Under the pieces are notes generated by a model, which saw nothing but the letters and a program-made list of their open reading frames with translations, searched no databases and had not been told where the DNA came from. From Elephas maximus indicus (taxonomy: Eukaryota > Chordata > Mammalia > Proboscidea > Elephantidae), in assembly GCF_024166365.1 (NCBI RefSeq), contig NC_064839.1:39010378-39074377 (forward strand): DNA of 64,000 bases, given 5' to 3'. Each line of letters opens with the position of its first letter. The stretch's first letter is position 1. Shown piece after piece: positions 1-18,473 of this stretch. Made by a program: the position numbers and the translations under genes.

Positions 1-2229
1 AACTCTCTTTAGCATTTCTTGTAGTTTTGGTTTCCTTTGTACAAATTTCCTAAACTTCTGTTTATCTGGAAATGTCCTAATTTTGCCTTCATATTTTAGA
101 GAGAGTTTTGCTGGATATATGATCCTTGGCTGGCAATTCTTTTCCTTCAGTGCTTTATGTAAGTCATCCCACTCCCTTCTTGCCTGCATGGTTTCTGCTG
201 AGTAGTCCAAGCTTATTCTTATTGACTCTCCTTTGTAGGTGACTTTTCATTTATCCCTAGCTGCTCTTAAAGTTCTCTCTTTATCTTTGGTTTGTCAAGT
301 TTGAGTATAATGTATCTTGGTGACTTTAAGATCTACCTTATGTGGAGTTGAATGAGCATCTTGGATAGGTATCTTCTCATCTTTCACAATGTCAGGGAAG
401 TTTTCTGCCAACAAATCTTCAACAATTGTCTCTATATTTTCTGTTTTCCCTCCCTATCCTGGTACTCCAGTCACTTGTAGGTTATTTCTCTTGATAGAGT
501 CCCCCGTGATTCTTAAGGTTTCTACATTTTTTTAAACTCTTTTATCTGATTTTTCTTCAAATATATTGGTGCCAAGTGGTTTATCCTCAGTCTCACCAAT
601 TCTGCCTTCTGCTTTCTCAATTCTGCTTTTCTGACTTTGTATTGAGTTGTCTAATTCTGTAATTTTATTGTTGATCTTCTGAATTTCCGATTGCTGTGTC
701 TGTATGGATTCGTGCAGCTTATTAAATTTTTCATTATGTTCTTGAATAACCTTTTTAATTTCTTCAACTGCTTTATCTGTGTGTTCCTTGGCTTGTTCTG
801 TGTATTGCCTGATCTCCTTGCTGATCTCATTCCTGATGTCTTGAAGGGTTCTGTATATTAATATTTTTTATTCTGCATTCCAGGAAGACACCTTCATCCA
901 AGAGATCCCTTGATTCTTTGTTTTGAGAGCTTGTTGATGTGATCGTGGTTTGCTTCTTTATGTGATTTGATATTGACTGCTGTCTCTGAGTTATGTATAA
1001 GTTTATTTTATGTTTCTTACTGTATTCTAGCTTCTCATTTTTTTTTGAGATGTCCAAATAGGTTGCTTGTATGACCTAGCTTGATTATTTTTGCCTTTGA
1101 AGCTCTGTCGTGTCACCAGATGGCTAGAGCTATTATCAGGCATATGAGCCTAGGAGTCTATTCACTTTTCTTGTATGGATTCAGCTCAGGTGTCCAGGTA
1201 GTTGGTCATCAGGTCTGTGGTACAGGCTCTGTCCTACAGACTTAGAGGGGCAGGGGTGATTGGTTTAGGCACCAGTATCTGGTTGCAGCAGGGGGTCACA
1301 CTCTGAACAAGGCAGGGGGCTGACAGCTGCTCCCTGAGTGTCTGTGAGGAAAGCACATCCCTGTTCATTCCCTAGAGTACACAGGTGGGTGGTTTCTACA
1401 GACAGACCATGGGTACCCAATGCTTTTTGTTTTAAGGACTGGGAGTTATCAGTTATCCTTGGACCCCTGTCGCAGGTGGATAGGTGACCTGAGTGGAGCC
1501 ACCAGTCCTTAGGCCCCTGATGTGGGTACGTGAGGACCCTGTTTAATAGGGAAAGCAGTGTCAAACATCAAACACCCACCTCTCCACCGCACTGTTTAAA
1601 CAGCTGCAGTCTGCCAACAAGGACCTGTTCTCCTGAAATAGGCTCACACAGGTCCATGCAGGGGGGAAAGGTATTCAAAGTCCACAGACAGTTTATACCT
1701 GGACAGGAGTCGCTTCTGTCCTGAGTTCCCAAGGTTAGTGGAGCTGGCAGATTATCTTTTCCCCAGTTGTGAATTTATGCCTTCTCCAAGGCCAGGAAAA
1801 TGGCTCAGGGTGCACAGCAGAACCTATCTTAGGCCCAGAGAAATCGACAGCCACCGAAGCCAGCTTGGGGGCTGGGGGCATGGTAAAATATACACAAGTA
1901 CTTAGCTTTTGCCAAGAGCACTGTTCTTCTCTGTTTCTGGAGGTATGAGTAGGCTGTGCAACTTGCTGTTTCTCCGAGGAAACTGGCCGAATGCTTCCAC
2001 CAGCTCACCACATTCTGAGGGTTCCCAGCAATTCATGTCTGACAACTCCTCTCCGCTTCTGAACCGTCTTTCCCTCCCCTGCCACTCAGTCTGTTTTGTA
2101 ACTTTGTCTTTGATGTTCCGGGCTCTTAGTTTGTCATAAATATAATAATTTCACTTTTTTTTTTTCAGGTCTTTGTTGTAAGAGGATTCACAGGAAGCAT
2201 CTGACTATTCTGCCATCTTGGCCCCACCT
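1..2229 (-). mobile_element. L1 LINE, 5' UTR and most of ORF1, antisense
   Basis: Read on the minus strand, the element begins near 2229 with the GGGGCCAAGATGGC-type start of mammalian L1 5' UTRs. A UTR of about 1.1 kb follows, then an ORF1-like reading frame from about 1057 towards position 1. The ORF1 product opens with MDISKKNEKLEYSKK, then shows a long charged coiled-coil stretch. Near position 1 it has the conserved C-terminal block (SAETMQARREW, IYPAKLSLKYEGKI). ORF1 is interrupted by stops and frame changes, so this copy is not functional. The rest of the element lies beyond the left edge. Confidence 0.85.
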
Positions 2230-2325
2230 CTATTTCATTCTTTTTAAGCCAGCAAGCATAATGTGAGGAAAATTAATTCCATTATAAGGCAAGTTCTATA
2301 AGGGGAAGTTTTTTTAATCTTTTTT

Positions 2326-2410
2326 TTTTCACTGCTGTATCCACAGAACAGTGCCAGGCACATAGCAGGCCCCCGGTAAATGTTTGTTGAATAAGTATTT
2401 GTTGAAGAGT
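2326..2410 (+). repeat. L2-like LINE 3' fragment
   Basis: The segment reads like the L2 3' end: a CAGTGCCAGGCACATAGCAGG core followed by TGTTTGTTGAATAAGTA. It is short and diverged. The surrounding 2230-3130 shows no gene; it holds a short (TG)n run at about 2731-2751 and otherwise unassigned AT-rich sequence. Confidence 0.5.
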
Positions 2411-3134
2411 TCAGAGTTTATTGAAGATGTTAGTGGCAGGACCTTCTGGGAATTTTTAAGGGCTTTTTAAGCAGCTGAGTGCATGAACTGGGACTCTATG
2501 TTAGAATAAACCAACGGTAAAAAATCATATTTTTGAGGCAACCAGAGAAAACTTATCGTGGACTTGGTATTAAGGGATATTAAGAATTATTTTTAATGGT
2601 AATATAGTTGTGTTTCCTTTAAAGCTCCTGCCTGTTAGAGATACACATGGACATACTGACAGGAGAAATTATATGATATCTGGGGTTTACTTTAAAATAC
2701 TCCAGCAAAACAAAAACAATAACAACAAAATGTGTGTGTGTGTGTGTGTGTAGTAAATACAACAAGTAGGGCTTCATTGTTGAAGTTGGTGATGTGTATA
2801 AGGGGATTCATTATACTACCCTCTCTACTGTGTGATTTTTGAAATAAAGATTAGAAAATAAAAAAATAGCAACAGGTAACTCCAAAATAAGTATACACAC
2901 ATATGTACATGTAGATATATTTAGATAAAGAGTATGTGTATATTTGTGAGAAAGAGACCACCAGAAGTGAGACCTCAGAGCTTTCGGTTATGCAAAGCCA
3001 AAGAACACAGGCTGACCAGACCTTAAGAAATGAAAAGCCAATTATTATGCTTCCCAGCATTTTCCATTAGGTGGTGCTCTTGCAGTCCTTATTTTATTAA
3101 TACAGTATTTTTATTCACCAACCATCTGTAGTTT

Positions 3135-3540
3135 GTCTGCTGTGGTGGCTTGTGTGTTGCTACAATGATGGAAGCTATGCCACTAGCATTTTACATACCA
3201 GCAGGGTAATACATGGTAGACAGTTTTCAGCAGAGCTTCCAGACTAAGACAGACTAGGAAGAAAGGTCTGGCAATCTACATCTGAAAAGTAGCCAATGAA
3301 AACCTTACGGATCACAACAGAACGCTGTCCAATTTCCTTGCTTTGGAAACATCATCAGGAGGGAATAATTACTGGAGGAAGACGTCACGTTTGGTGCAGC
3401 AGAGGGCCAACTATGGATTGGTACCATAGCCTCAACGATGGACTCGAAGATACTGGCGGTTATGTGGATAATGCAGGGTGGCTGGGAAATCCAAGGTTGC
3501 CATGAGTCAAGAGCTGACTCAAAGGCAGCTAAAACAACGT
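3135..3540 (+). mobile_element. Internally deleted RTE (AfroRTE-like) element
   Basis: The left half carries the block common to afrotherian RTE 5' regions (CAGAGCTTCCAGACTAAG, then AGCCAATGAAAACCTTA). The right half resembles the end of an RTE reverse-transcriptase frame (GAAACATCATCAGGAGG, later GTCACGTTTGGT) and the 3' tail ending in GAGCTGACTCAAAGGCAGC. Most of the coding body is missing, so this is a non-autonomous or deleted copy. Confidence 0.55.
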
Positions 3541-3547
3541 ATTTTTA

Positions 3548-3762
3548 TCTAAGTCCCTGGATGGTGCAAAGCGTTCAAGCTCTTGGCTGTTAACCAAAAG
3601 GCTGTAAATTCAAAGTCAATGCTGATGTGCCTTAAAGGCCTGGCATCTAATTAAAAAAAAAAATCAGCCATTAAAAACTTGATGGAGCATCAGTCTACTC
3701 TGGCATATATGGGGTCGCCATGATTTGGAACTGACTGGATGGCAAACGGTTCTTTTGGTTAA
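3548..3762 (+). repeat. AfroSINE, long type, diverged
   Basis: A tRNA-derived head (CCCTGGATGGTGCAAAGCG, GCTGTTAACCAAAAGG) is followed by the middle segment ending AATCAGCCATTAAAAAC and the RTE-like tail (GGGGTCGCCATGATTTGGAA). The copy is strongly diverged. Confidence 0.75.
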
Positions 3763-3818
3763 CTGTACCTTTGCCCTCTTAAATCCATTATCCGCACTGC
3801 AGTTACCATGATCCATGC

Positions 3819-3880
3819 ATGTACAGTGAAATCTGACCCCATCCAACCCTCGTTGGATGGGGTCAGATTTCACTGTACAT
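3819..3880. repeat. Perfect 29-bp inverted repeat with 4-nt loop
   Basis: Bases 3819-3847 are the exact reverse complement of 3852-3880, separated by CCTC. Both arms carry ATCTGACCCC or its complement and end in GTACA/TGTAC. I see no coding or SINE consensus that explains it. It lies about 450 bp upstream of the first exon of gene A. Confidence 0.9.
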
Positions 3881-3918
3881 GAGGGGAGCAGAACCAGTTT
3901 GAGTACAGTCCAAAAAAA

Positions 3919-4079
3919 TGGAAACCAAACCCACTGCCTCAAGTCGGTTCCCAATCATAGCCACCCTATGGGACAGGGTAGAACAGCCCCACAAAGTTTC
4001 CAAGGAGCGCCTGGTGGATTTGAACCGGCGACCTTCTGTTTAGTAACCTTAGCACTTAACCACTATGCCACCAGGGTCT
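3919..4079 (-). repeat. AfroSINE, short type, antisense
   Basis: It starts with AAACCAAACCCACTGCC and ends with the complement of the head (TTAACCACTATGCCACCAGG). The middle segment of long copies is absent. An A-rich run precedes it, as expected around these insertions. Confidence 0.85.
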
Positions 4080-4199
4080 ATGTTCAAAGGAAAGAATTCC
4101 CAACTACTAGAGCTAATCCAGGTTGGCCTTTTGCTTTCCCAGTCCCGCCGAAGGCTGAACGGTGGTCTGCCACAGGCTTCTGATTAGGAAGGACCGAGA

Positions 4200-4520
4200 G
4201 AAGTATCCCGGAGTGGCCGCTTCCTCCTCGTAGGTGGTTAAAAAAAAAAAAAAAAGAGCAAAAAGCGGGAGAACCAGCAACACGGTCCAGCTTCCTAGAG
4301 AGGAGACACCGAAGGGCCAATTAGGCGCGATGAGTGGTGACGCACTTCCGGAGCGCAGCGCCGGCGGAGGTGAGTGCGGGGTGGGAAAGCTTGTGTTTGC
4401 ACCTCAGGTGAAGTTGGGATGGAGCTGGTGTACTGCTTCCCAGCGCTTCTGGGAGGCCGAGCCCGGGGAGCGAGCAGCGGCACCCAGGAGAGTGGGGGCG
4501 GGCGGCGGGTGGGTATCCCG
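4200..4520 (+). promoter_or_regulatory. CpG-rich promoter of gene A with shared motif
   Basis: The sequence switches here from AT-rich repeats to CpG-dense DNA. GGTGACGCACTTCCG at 4336-4350 combines a CRE-like TGACGCA and an ETS-like ACTTCCG. The same 15-mer sits just upstream of the first donor in genes B and C. No TATA box is apparent, as usual for KRAB zinc-finger genes. The transcription start itself cannot be placed from sequence. Confidence 0.65.
4310..4369 (+). other. Gene A noncoding exon 1 (5' end approximate)
   Basis: A consensus donor (GGAG|GTGAGTGCGG) at 4370 follows the shared promoter motif, and the same arrangement recurs at 20181 and 38811. The 5' boundary is a guess. The exon would join to the start-codon exon at 5973. 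Confidence 0.55.
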
Positions 4521-4639
4521 CCCTTAATTGGAATTTCACTCCCCAGCTGCGACCGCCTTGAGAAATGGGGTCTGTGGATGTGGGCCGCCGCGTGAAGGTG
4601 GCCGTGTGTGACCGACGCAACCATAGAACCTCTCGTTCA

Positions 4640-4750
4640 CTTAGTCCGATACCTTTCGAGCACCTACTAAGTGCAGTGTTGTTCTAGGTTCCAGGGATGC
4701 AGCTGTGAATCAGACAGACCCAAGACACTTTCAGCCTAATGAGAAAGTCG
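4640..4750 (+). repeat. Ancient mammalian repeat fragment shared by genes A and B
   Basis: It reads as a GAGCACCTACTAAGTGCAG ... TTCTAGGTTCCAGGGATGCA block typical of old mammalian interspersed repeats. A homologous block lies at 20458-20570 at the same place in gene B, so it predates the duplication. I cannot settle the family. Confidence 0.5.
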
Positions 4751-6001
4751 TATGTTAAGTTCGATCGTTACTCTCTCCCGCACCACAACTTTAATGATGC
4801 GCTGTTGTGTTTAGGCTGAAGGCCGACCTGCGTAACGTTCGGAAGGCCTTGCATGTCGAGTGTATTGCAGCTTCTTCACTCTTGTCTGGCAGCACACTTC
4901 CCCTTAGCTCTGATACAGCCTCTTTGGCCATTTTACTTCTAGGACATGTTCTTTCAGCAAAGGTTCCCCCTTGACCTAGTTAATTCCTCTACTTAAATGT
5001 CCCTCGACTAGGGCAACTCACCCTGGTTTCTGTGGCACAGCCTACCTCTTTAGGTTTTTCAGACCACTTTATGCCTCTTTCCTAGCACTTGACAAAGTTG
5101 TAACCTCACAGTTGTTAAAAGAGAGAAACTGAGGCCCAAACTGAGATTCCTCTGAGTGTATAGGGGCATTCACAAAGGTCACTGACCAATGTGAAATGCA
5201 TCCAAGAACAGATGGAAATAATGTAGAGACAGATAATCATAAAATCGCAGCTTCCCTCTGGGACAGGACAACTGTATAGCCATGAGGTCGTTTGAAGTTT
5301 ATCTTCTGCAAAGAGTTTGACTTTAGGCAATTTCAGGTGAATGGAGGCCACAGAAACGAATGTGGCCTGATGTCAGCTAATCTCAGAAAGGAGGGCTTGA
5401 TTTCAATCAGTCATGTTTAGATTAGCTGATAGTTAATTTCCTACTCCGTTTCCTCCTCTTTTTAAAAATGTCATTGTAAGTAGCCTGCACTGAGCCATTT
5501 GTTTTTTAGAAACATAATCGTCTCCCTGTATGCATACAGAATAACCGCTCAAATAAACCCTATATACTTTAACTTATTTGTGCTTTGGATGTATTTTTTA
5601 ACAGTTATTTCAGTACAAGTTATAGGAGAGCAAGAATTTTTTTCCTTCAGTGTTTGAACTCCTAGTGCCAACCACATTGCCTGTCACAATATGCATCAAA
5701 AAATACTTAATGAAGAGGTAAATAAATTTGTAATTCCAGTGTGACATACTTGGTATAAGGAAAGGGAAAACATGCCCAGCACATCTGATTTAATTTGGAT
5801 CCTCCTGGATATTAGATATTACTTTCAAATTGAGGTCTGAAGGGTGAGCAGGAGTTGTTTAAAAAGGGGCATTTAGTAAATGATTGCTGCTGCTGTTATT
5901 GGCAGGTTTGTTGGTTCAAAGGAAAGCCTTTCATTAGGCTGGGCTCACTCTTGGTTCTCTTTGCCTCTTCAGCCCCTGCCCTTCTCTGAAAGGGAGCCCG
6001 G

Positions 6002-14265
<8,264 letters not shown>

Positions 14266-14660
14266 TACTGCCCTACTCTGTTTTTTTTTAATATATCTAT
14301 CACACAAGTTTTGCGAATTCAACTTTTTACAGGTGTACAACTTATTGACAGCAATTAGAATAACCAGCTGTGCAACTCTACCCTTAATCAGTATGATATT
14401 TCCATCACCTTTAGACCATTAGTCCCCTTTTCCCCTTCCTCCTGCCCCTGGTAACCACTAATAAACTTTGTTGTCTATACAGTTGCCTTTTCTTGTCTTT
14501 TTATATAAGTGAGGTCATACAGTCTTTGTCCACTTGGAATTGACTTATTTCACTCAGCATGTCTTTCAGCTCTGTCCATATTGTAGCATGTGTATCAAAT
14601 CTTAATTTTCTCCTACTGGCTGAGTAGCAGTCCCTTGTATGTGCGTACCACATCGCCCTT
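14266..14660 (-). mobile_element. L1 LINE 3' fragment forming the start of gene A's 3' UTR
   Basis: Right after the stop codon and about 15 bases of shared sequence the DNA becomes a T-run and antisense L1. It shows the target-region hallmarks CCCCTGGTAACCACTAATAA and GACTTATTTCACTCAGCATG. An AATAAA at 14460-14465 lies inside it and could serve as a polyadenylation signal for gene A. Confidence 0.75.
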
Positions 14661-14828
14661 CTCTTTTGGGAAGCCACCCTGCCCAAATTTAACAGTTCAT
14701 GTCAGTTTAGGTGGGGCTCTATTCCCCACTGCATGGTGGGACATACGGCCTAGACTGGTCCATCTACACTGTTCCCTCTGCCTAGCCACAATGATGGTGA
14801 CCTAAGCTTGTCCAGCCAAAATGGATAC

Positions 14829-15028
14829 TACCAAAACCAAACCCATTGCCATCGAGTTGATTGTGACTCATAGCAACCCTATAGGATAGAGTAGATCTGC
14901 CCCAGATGGTTTCCAAGGCTGTAAATCTTTATGGAAGCAGACTGCTATGTCTTTCTCCTGCGGAGCAGTTGGTGGGTTCAAACTGCTGACCTTTTGGTTA
15001 GCAGCTAAGTGCTTAACCACTGCACCAC
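14829..15028 (-). repeat. AfroSINE, long type, antisense, with a second tail fragment
   Basis: It starts AAAACCAAACCCATTGCCAT and includes the middle segment absent from short copies. It ends TTAACCACTGCACCACCA. A second piece of AfroSINE tail (CCAAACCTGTTGCCTTCAAG) follows at about 15041-15073. Confidence 0.85.
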
Positions 15029-15289
15029 CAAAAAAACAAAAAACCCAAACCTGTTGCCTTCAAGTCTATTCTCAAGATGGATCCTAGGACCATATAAACC
15101 CTACCAGGAAGTAACATGCCTTTCTGCTAGACTTGGATGTTAGGCTTGATCCACATGAAGGATGGGAACGAAGCCAATCCTGCAGATGACAGACTGAGAT
15201 GGAAAGAACTAAACACTACCTCTGGATTTTTCAATAACATGAATCAGTAAATTTTCTTTTTTTGCTTAAGTAGTTTTGATTTGGATTTT

Positions 15290-15570
15290 CGGAGGCATTT
15301 TAATGTCTCAAATGTTTCAGAGCTTTCAGAGGTAACATAAACCTGATTTGGCATCATTGAGTCCATTCTATAAAGAAACCTTTCATATGTGTGATGTGTC
15401 AGAAAGGATGTAGCAATGATTTTGATGGTTCACACGGTTAAACCCTTAAGTATTGTGGGAAAGCCATTGACACCCAATGAAGCCAAGTCAATGTGCAGGT
15501 ATCCCAAGTAGGTGGAAGTTACAATTTAAGCTCTGTAATGGAAATTTCAAGTTGTTATAAAACTAAATAT
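15290..15570 (+). pseudogene. Decayed zinc fingers downstream of gene A
   Basis: Around 15372-15440 one frame reads KKPFICVMCQKGCSND, a C-x2-C half finger after a KPF linker, and then stops. At about 15440 AAACCCTTAAG begins a second eroded KP-linker. The tail of this region (about 15510-15565) aligns with 33440-33505 downstream of gene B, so the ancestral ZNF19 unit already had finger remnants beyond its stop. Confidence 0.6.
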
Positions 15571-15957
15571 CAGTGACTATTCTGTAGAGAAGAACCCAGT
15601 GAGTTCGAGGGACATTTCAGGGGCAATCAAGAAAAAGATGACCATGAGGTGGTGGTAGTGCATGATGAGCCCAAAGCGAGGGGCAGTACTTGGACAGGTT
15701 TGTGTGTGAGGGAAGTCCCTCACTGCATAGGGCCTTTGAAAGGCAACATGTGGGGAGTAGGAGGGGCACCACTCAGAAGGGGAGAAGAGCAAGGGAACTT
15801 CTTGGGGAGAGAGGGACTGAAGAGCAGTCTTAGGTGTCTAGGTGATACCAGTCAGCAGCACCATGGAGAGCTGTGGGTCAAGAGAGCTCCAAAGGGCAGC
15901 AGTAGCAGCTTGGGGCCTTTTATGGCCCTGGGATTTATCTTACCCATGGCTAGCAGG

Positions 15958-16130
15958 GAAACCCTAGTGGCGTAGTAGTTAAGTGCTACGGCTGCTAACC
16001 AAAAAGGTCAGCAGTTTGAATACACCAGGCACTCCTTGGAAACTCTATGGGGGCAGTTCTACTCCGTCCTATGGGGTTGCTAAGACTCGGAATCGACTCA
16101 ATGGCAGCAGGTTTGGTTTTTTGGTTTGGT
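15958..16130 (+). repeat. AfroSINE, short type, with clear target duplication
   Basis: AAACCCTAGTGGCGTAGTAG to GGTTTGGTTTTTTGGTTTGG. The 11-bp duplication TGGCTAGCAGG is at 15947-15957 and 16131-16141. A fairly young copy by its sequence. Confidence 0.92.
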
Positions 16131-16374
16131 TGGCTAGCAGGTGTTGAGTGTAGTTTCATGGGGTATGGAAAGCAGGCAGACTCTAAATGGCTAAAAATGT
16201 GCTAATGTGGGCTATTTTAAAAGCAATTGGATGTGTAAAAATTGGAGCTTGGCACTGACGGGCTTTTGAACTAATAGGTCCCAGCCTTCTGTGAAGAAAT
16301 GAACAACATAGGGTCAATATACAGAGTCCATCTTTGGTTCATTTACATAATAAAGATGAATGTATTAAATAGAA

Positions 16375-17200
16375 AAGACTTTTAAAAGTTTTTATTTCCT
16401 ATTTGGTTTCTAATGGGAATGAATGCTTCATGTTATATCTCTTTAGCTCTTTCAAGATGATATTTCTTTTTTCACCTATTTAGGTAATTAATTGGGGGCA
16501 GTGGTGGTTCAGTGTTAGAATTCTTGCCCTCCACGCAGGAGACTGCGGTTTGGTTTCTGGTGAATGCGCCTCACATGCAGCCACCACCCATCCACCAGTG
16601 GAGGCTTGCATGTTGCTAAGATGCTGAACAGGTTTCAGCGGAGCTTCCAGACTAGGAAGAAAGGCCTAGAGATCTACTTCTAAAAATCAGCCAGTGAAAA
16701 CCCTCCAGATCACAATGGTCCAATCTGTAACCGATTATGGGGATGGCGCAGGATCAGGCAGTGTTCCGTTCCCTTGTGCATGGGGTCATCATAAGTCAAG
16801 GGCCAACTTGACAGCAGCTAACAACAAAATAACAGCATATGAGTAATCATATTAATGTTTTTCTTAATATCAAGCCATCATTATGCTCTTAGAATTTTAG
16901 TTGGATATGGTGTTTTAAATTTCTTTAAACCCTGCTGGATTATATTTAATATGCTTAGTATAGTGACATATGTATTCATAAGTGTGATTGCTCTGTATTT
17001 TCCATTTTTCTCAAGATCTGGGAACTGGATTATACCAGATTACTAAAAATAGCTTGGAGGCTCTTCTTTATCTGTGCTCCAGAACAGTTTAATCAGCCTA
17101 GCAGTTATCTGTTCTTTGGAAGCTTGGGGGAAAAAATCCACCTGTAAAGCTGTCTGGGCCACATGCTTTTGTTGGGGGTAGAGGTGGGGAGGGGTGTCTA
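16375..17200 (-). mobile_element. Old L1 ORF2 fragment, antisense
   Basis: Sequence such as AGAATTTTAGTTGGATATGG and AAACCCTGCTGGATTATATT is typical of old antisense L1 ORF2. It is split by the tRNA-Gly-headed SINE at 16493-16835. Confidence 0.55.
16493..16835 (+). repeat. SINE with tRNA-Gly-like head and RTE-like body
   Basis: Bases 16497-16570 resemble tRNA-Gly(GCC): GGTGGTTCAGTGTTAGAATT covers the D-arm and A box, CCACGCAGGAGACTGCGG follows the anticodon stem, and a weakened B box (GGTTTGGTTTC) comes next. The body carries CAGCGGAGCTTCCAGACTAG and AATCAGCCAGTGAAAACCCT, which are also in the RTE remnant at 3135-3540. It ends in an RTE/AfroSINE-type tail with GACAGCAGCTAACAACAA. The head differs from AfroSINE heads elsewhere in the window. 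Confidence 0.75.
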
Positions 17201-17222
17201 ATAAGGGGGCTTTACCTGGCCC

Positions 17223-17346
17223 GGGTCGGCAGTTCGAATCCGCCAGGCGCTCCTTGGAAACTCTATGGGGCAGTTCTATTCTGTCCTATAGGTTCGCTAT
17301 AAGTGGGAATCGACTCGACGGCACTGGGTTTGGTTTTTGGTTTTGG
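17223..17346 (+). repeat. AfroSINE, 5'-truncated, short type
   Basis: It begins inside the head at GGGTCGGCAGTTCGAATCCG and runs to GGTTTGGTTTTTGGTTTTGG. ACCTGGCCC duplications lie at 17214-17222 and 17347-17355. The tail is close to consensus, suggesting a young copy. Confidence 0.9.
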
Positions 17347-17605
17347 ACCTGGCCCATAGAGGTGGGGGAGACTTCTGTGACTAAATGACCTTTAAGTTGA
17401 GATTTGAAGGATGACTAGGACACATACATTTAGATGCTGGACAGGCACCAAACACTCAGTATTTGATATTGTATAATATTGTATGATATTTATCACAAAT
17501 TGTATGATTCCATTTATACTGGATTTCCAGAATAGGCAAATTTATAGAGACTGAAAGTAGGCTAGTGGTTGCGTAGGATTGTGGGAGTGGGGACGTGGGG
17601 GGATA

Positions 17606-18298
17606 TTTTCTACTGCTGCTGCAACAAATTACCACAAGTAGCTTAAAACACAAATTTACTATAATTCTGGAGATCAGAAGTCCAAAATAGATCTCACTGG
17701 GCTAAAATCAAGGTGTTGGTAGGACTGTGTTCCTTCCTAAGGCTTTAAGGGGTATCTTTTCCCTTGCCTTTTCCAGGTTCAAGAGGCCATCCTCTTTCCC
17801 TGACCCATGGTCCCCTTCCTACATCTTCAAAGCCCAGCAATGTTGGACCAAGTTGTTCTTTCACTGCTGTCTCTCTGATTCTCTCTTCCACTTCCCTCTT
17901 CCACTTTTAAGGACCCTTATGATTATACTGGGAAAGCCCTGAATGAGGCAGTTAAGCGCTCAGCTACTAACTGCAAGTTTGGGCACCCAGAGGCACCTGG
18001 GAAGAAAGCCCTGGCAATCTGCTTCCAGAAAGGTCATAACCATGAAAATCCTATGGAGTGCAGCTCTACTGTGCAATACATGGGGTTGCCAAGGGTCAGA
18101 ATCGGCTCAGTGGTAACTGGTTTATGATTATATTGGGCACACCTGGATAATCCAGGACAATCTCCATTTTCAGATCCACTATTAGCAATATTTGTTTTTT
18201 CTGCAACCTCAATTCCTCTTTGTCATTTAACTTAACAGTCACAGATTCTGGGGATTAGGACTAGACATCTTAAAAAGGGCATTATTCCGCCTACCACA
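17606..18298 (-). mobile_element. MLT1-like ERVL-MaLR solo LTR, antisense, interrupted by an AfroSINE
   Basis: The plus strand shows the antisense features of MLT1 LTRs: CAACAAATTACCACAAGTAG near the left end, GGAGATCAGAAGTCCAAAAT, then a right end in GGGGATTAGGACTAGACATC and CTACCACAGG. No internal retroviral sequence is attached. The family is old and placental-wide. An AfroSINE lies inside. Confidence 0.7.
17933..18121 (+). repeat. AfroSINE, long type, inside the MLT1-like LTR
   Basis: Head, 'AGGCACCTGGGAAGAAAGCC' middle and tail are recognisable. The duplication TTATGATTATACTGGG (17917-17932) recurs with one change at 18122-18137. Confidence 0.85.
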
Positions 18299-18473
18299 GG
18301 GAAAATGGGGAGTGACTGCTAATGGGTATGGGGTTTCTTTTTGGGGTGATGAAAATGTTCTAAAATTGATTATGGTGATCATTGCACATACTAAACGCCA
18401 TTGAATTGTATACTTTAAATGAGCGTTTTGTATGTGAATTATATCTTAATAAAGCAGATGTATGTCCATTTTA

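Larger units (their letters stand above)
17440..18470 (+). mobile_element. Old L1 3' UTR fragment split by an LTR
   Basis: The left part (17465-17600) reads like L1 3' UTR (GATTCCATTTATACTGG, AGGCTAGTGGTTGCGTAGGA). The right part (18300-18470) continues it (GGGTGATGAAAATGTTC, TTGAATTGTATACTTTAAAT) to AATAAAGCAG. An MLT1-like LTR sits between. Confidence 0.75.

Noticed and set aside
3857-4183. 108-residue open frame before gene A
   Set aside because: It runs through the palindrome and an antisense AfroSINE, with no splice or homology support.
16497-16570. Possible functional tRNA-Gly gene
   Set aside because: The B box and acceptor stem are degraded, and the sequence runs directly into an RTE-like body, so it is a SINE head.
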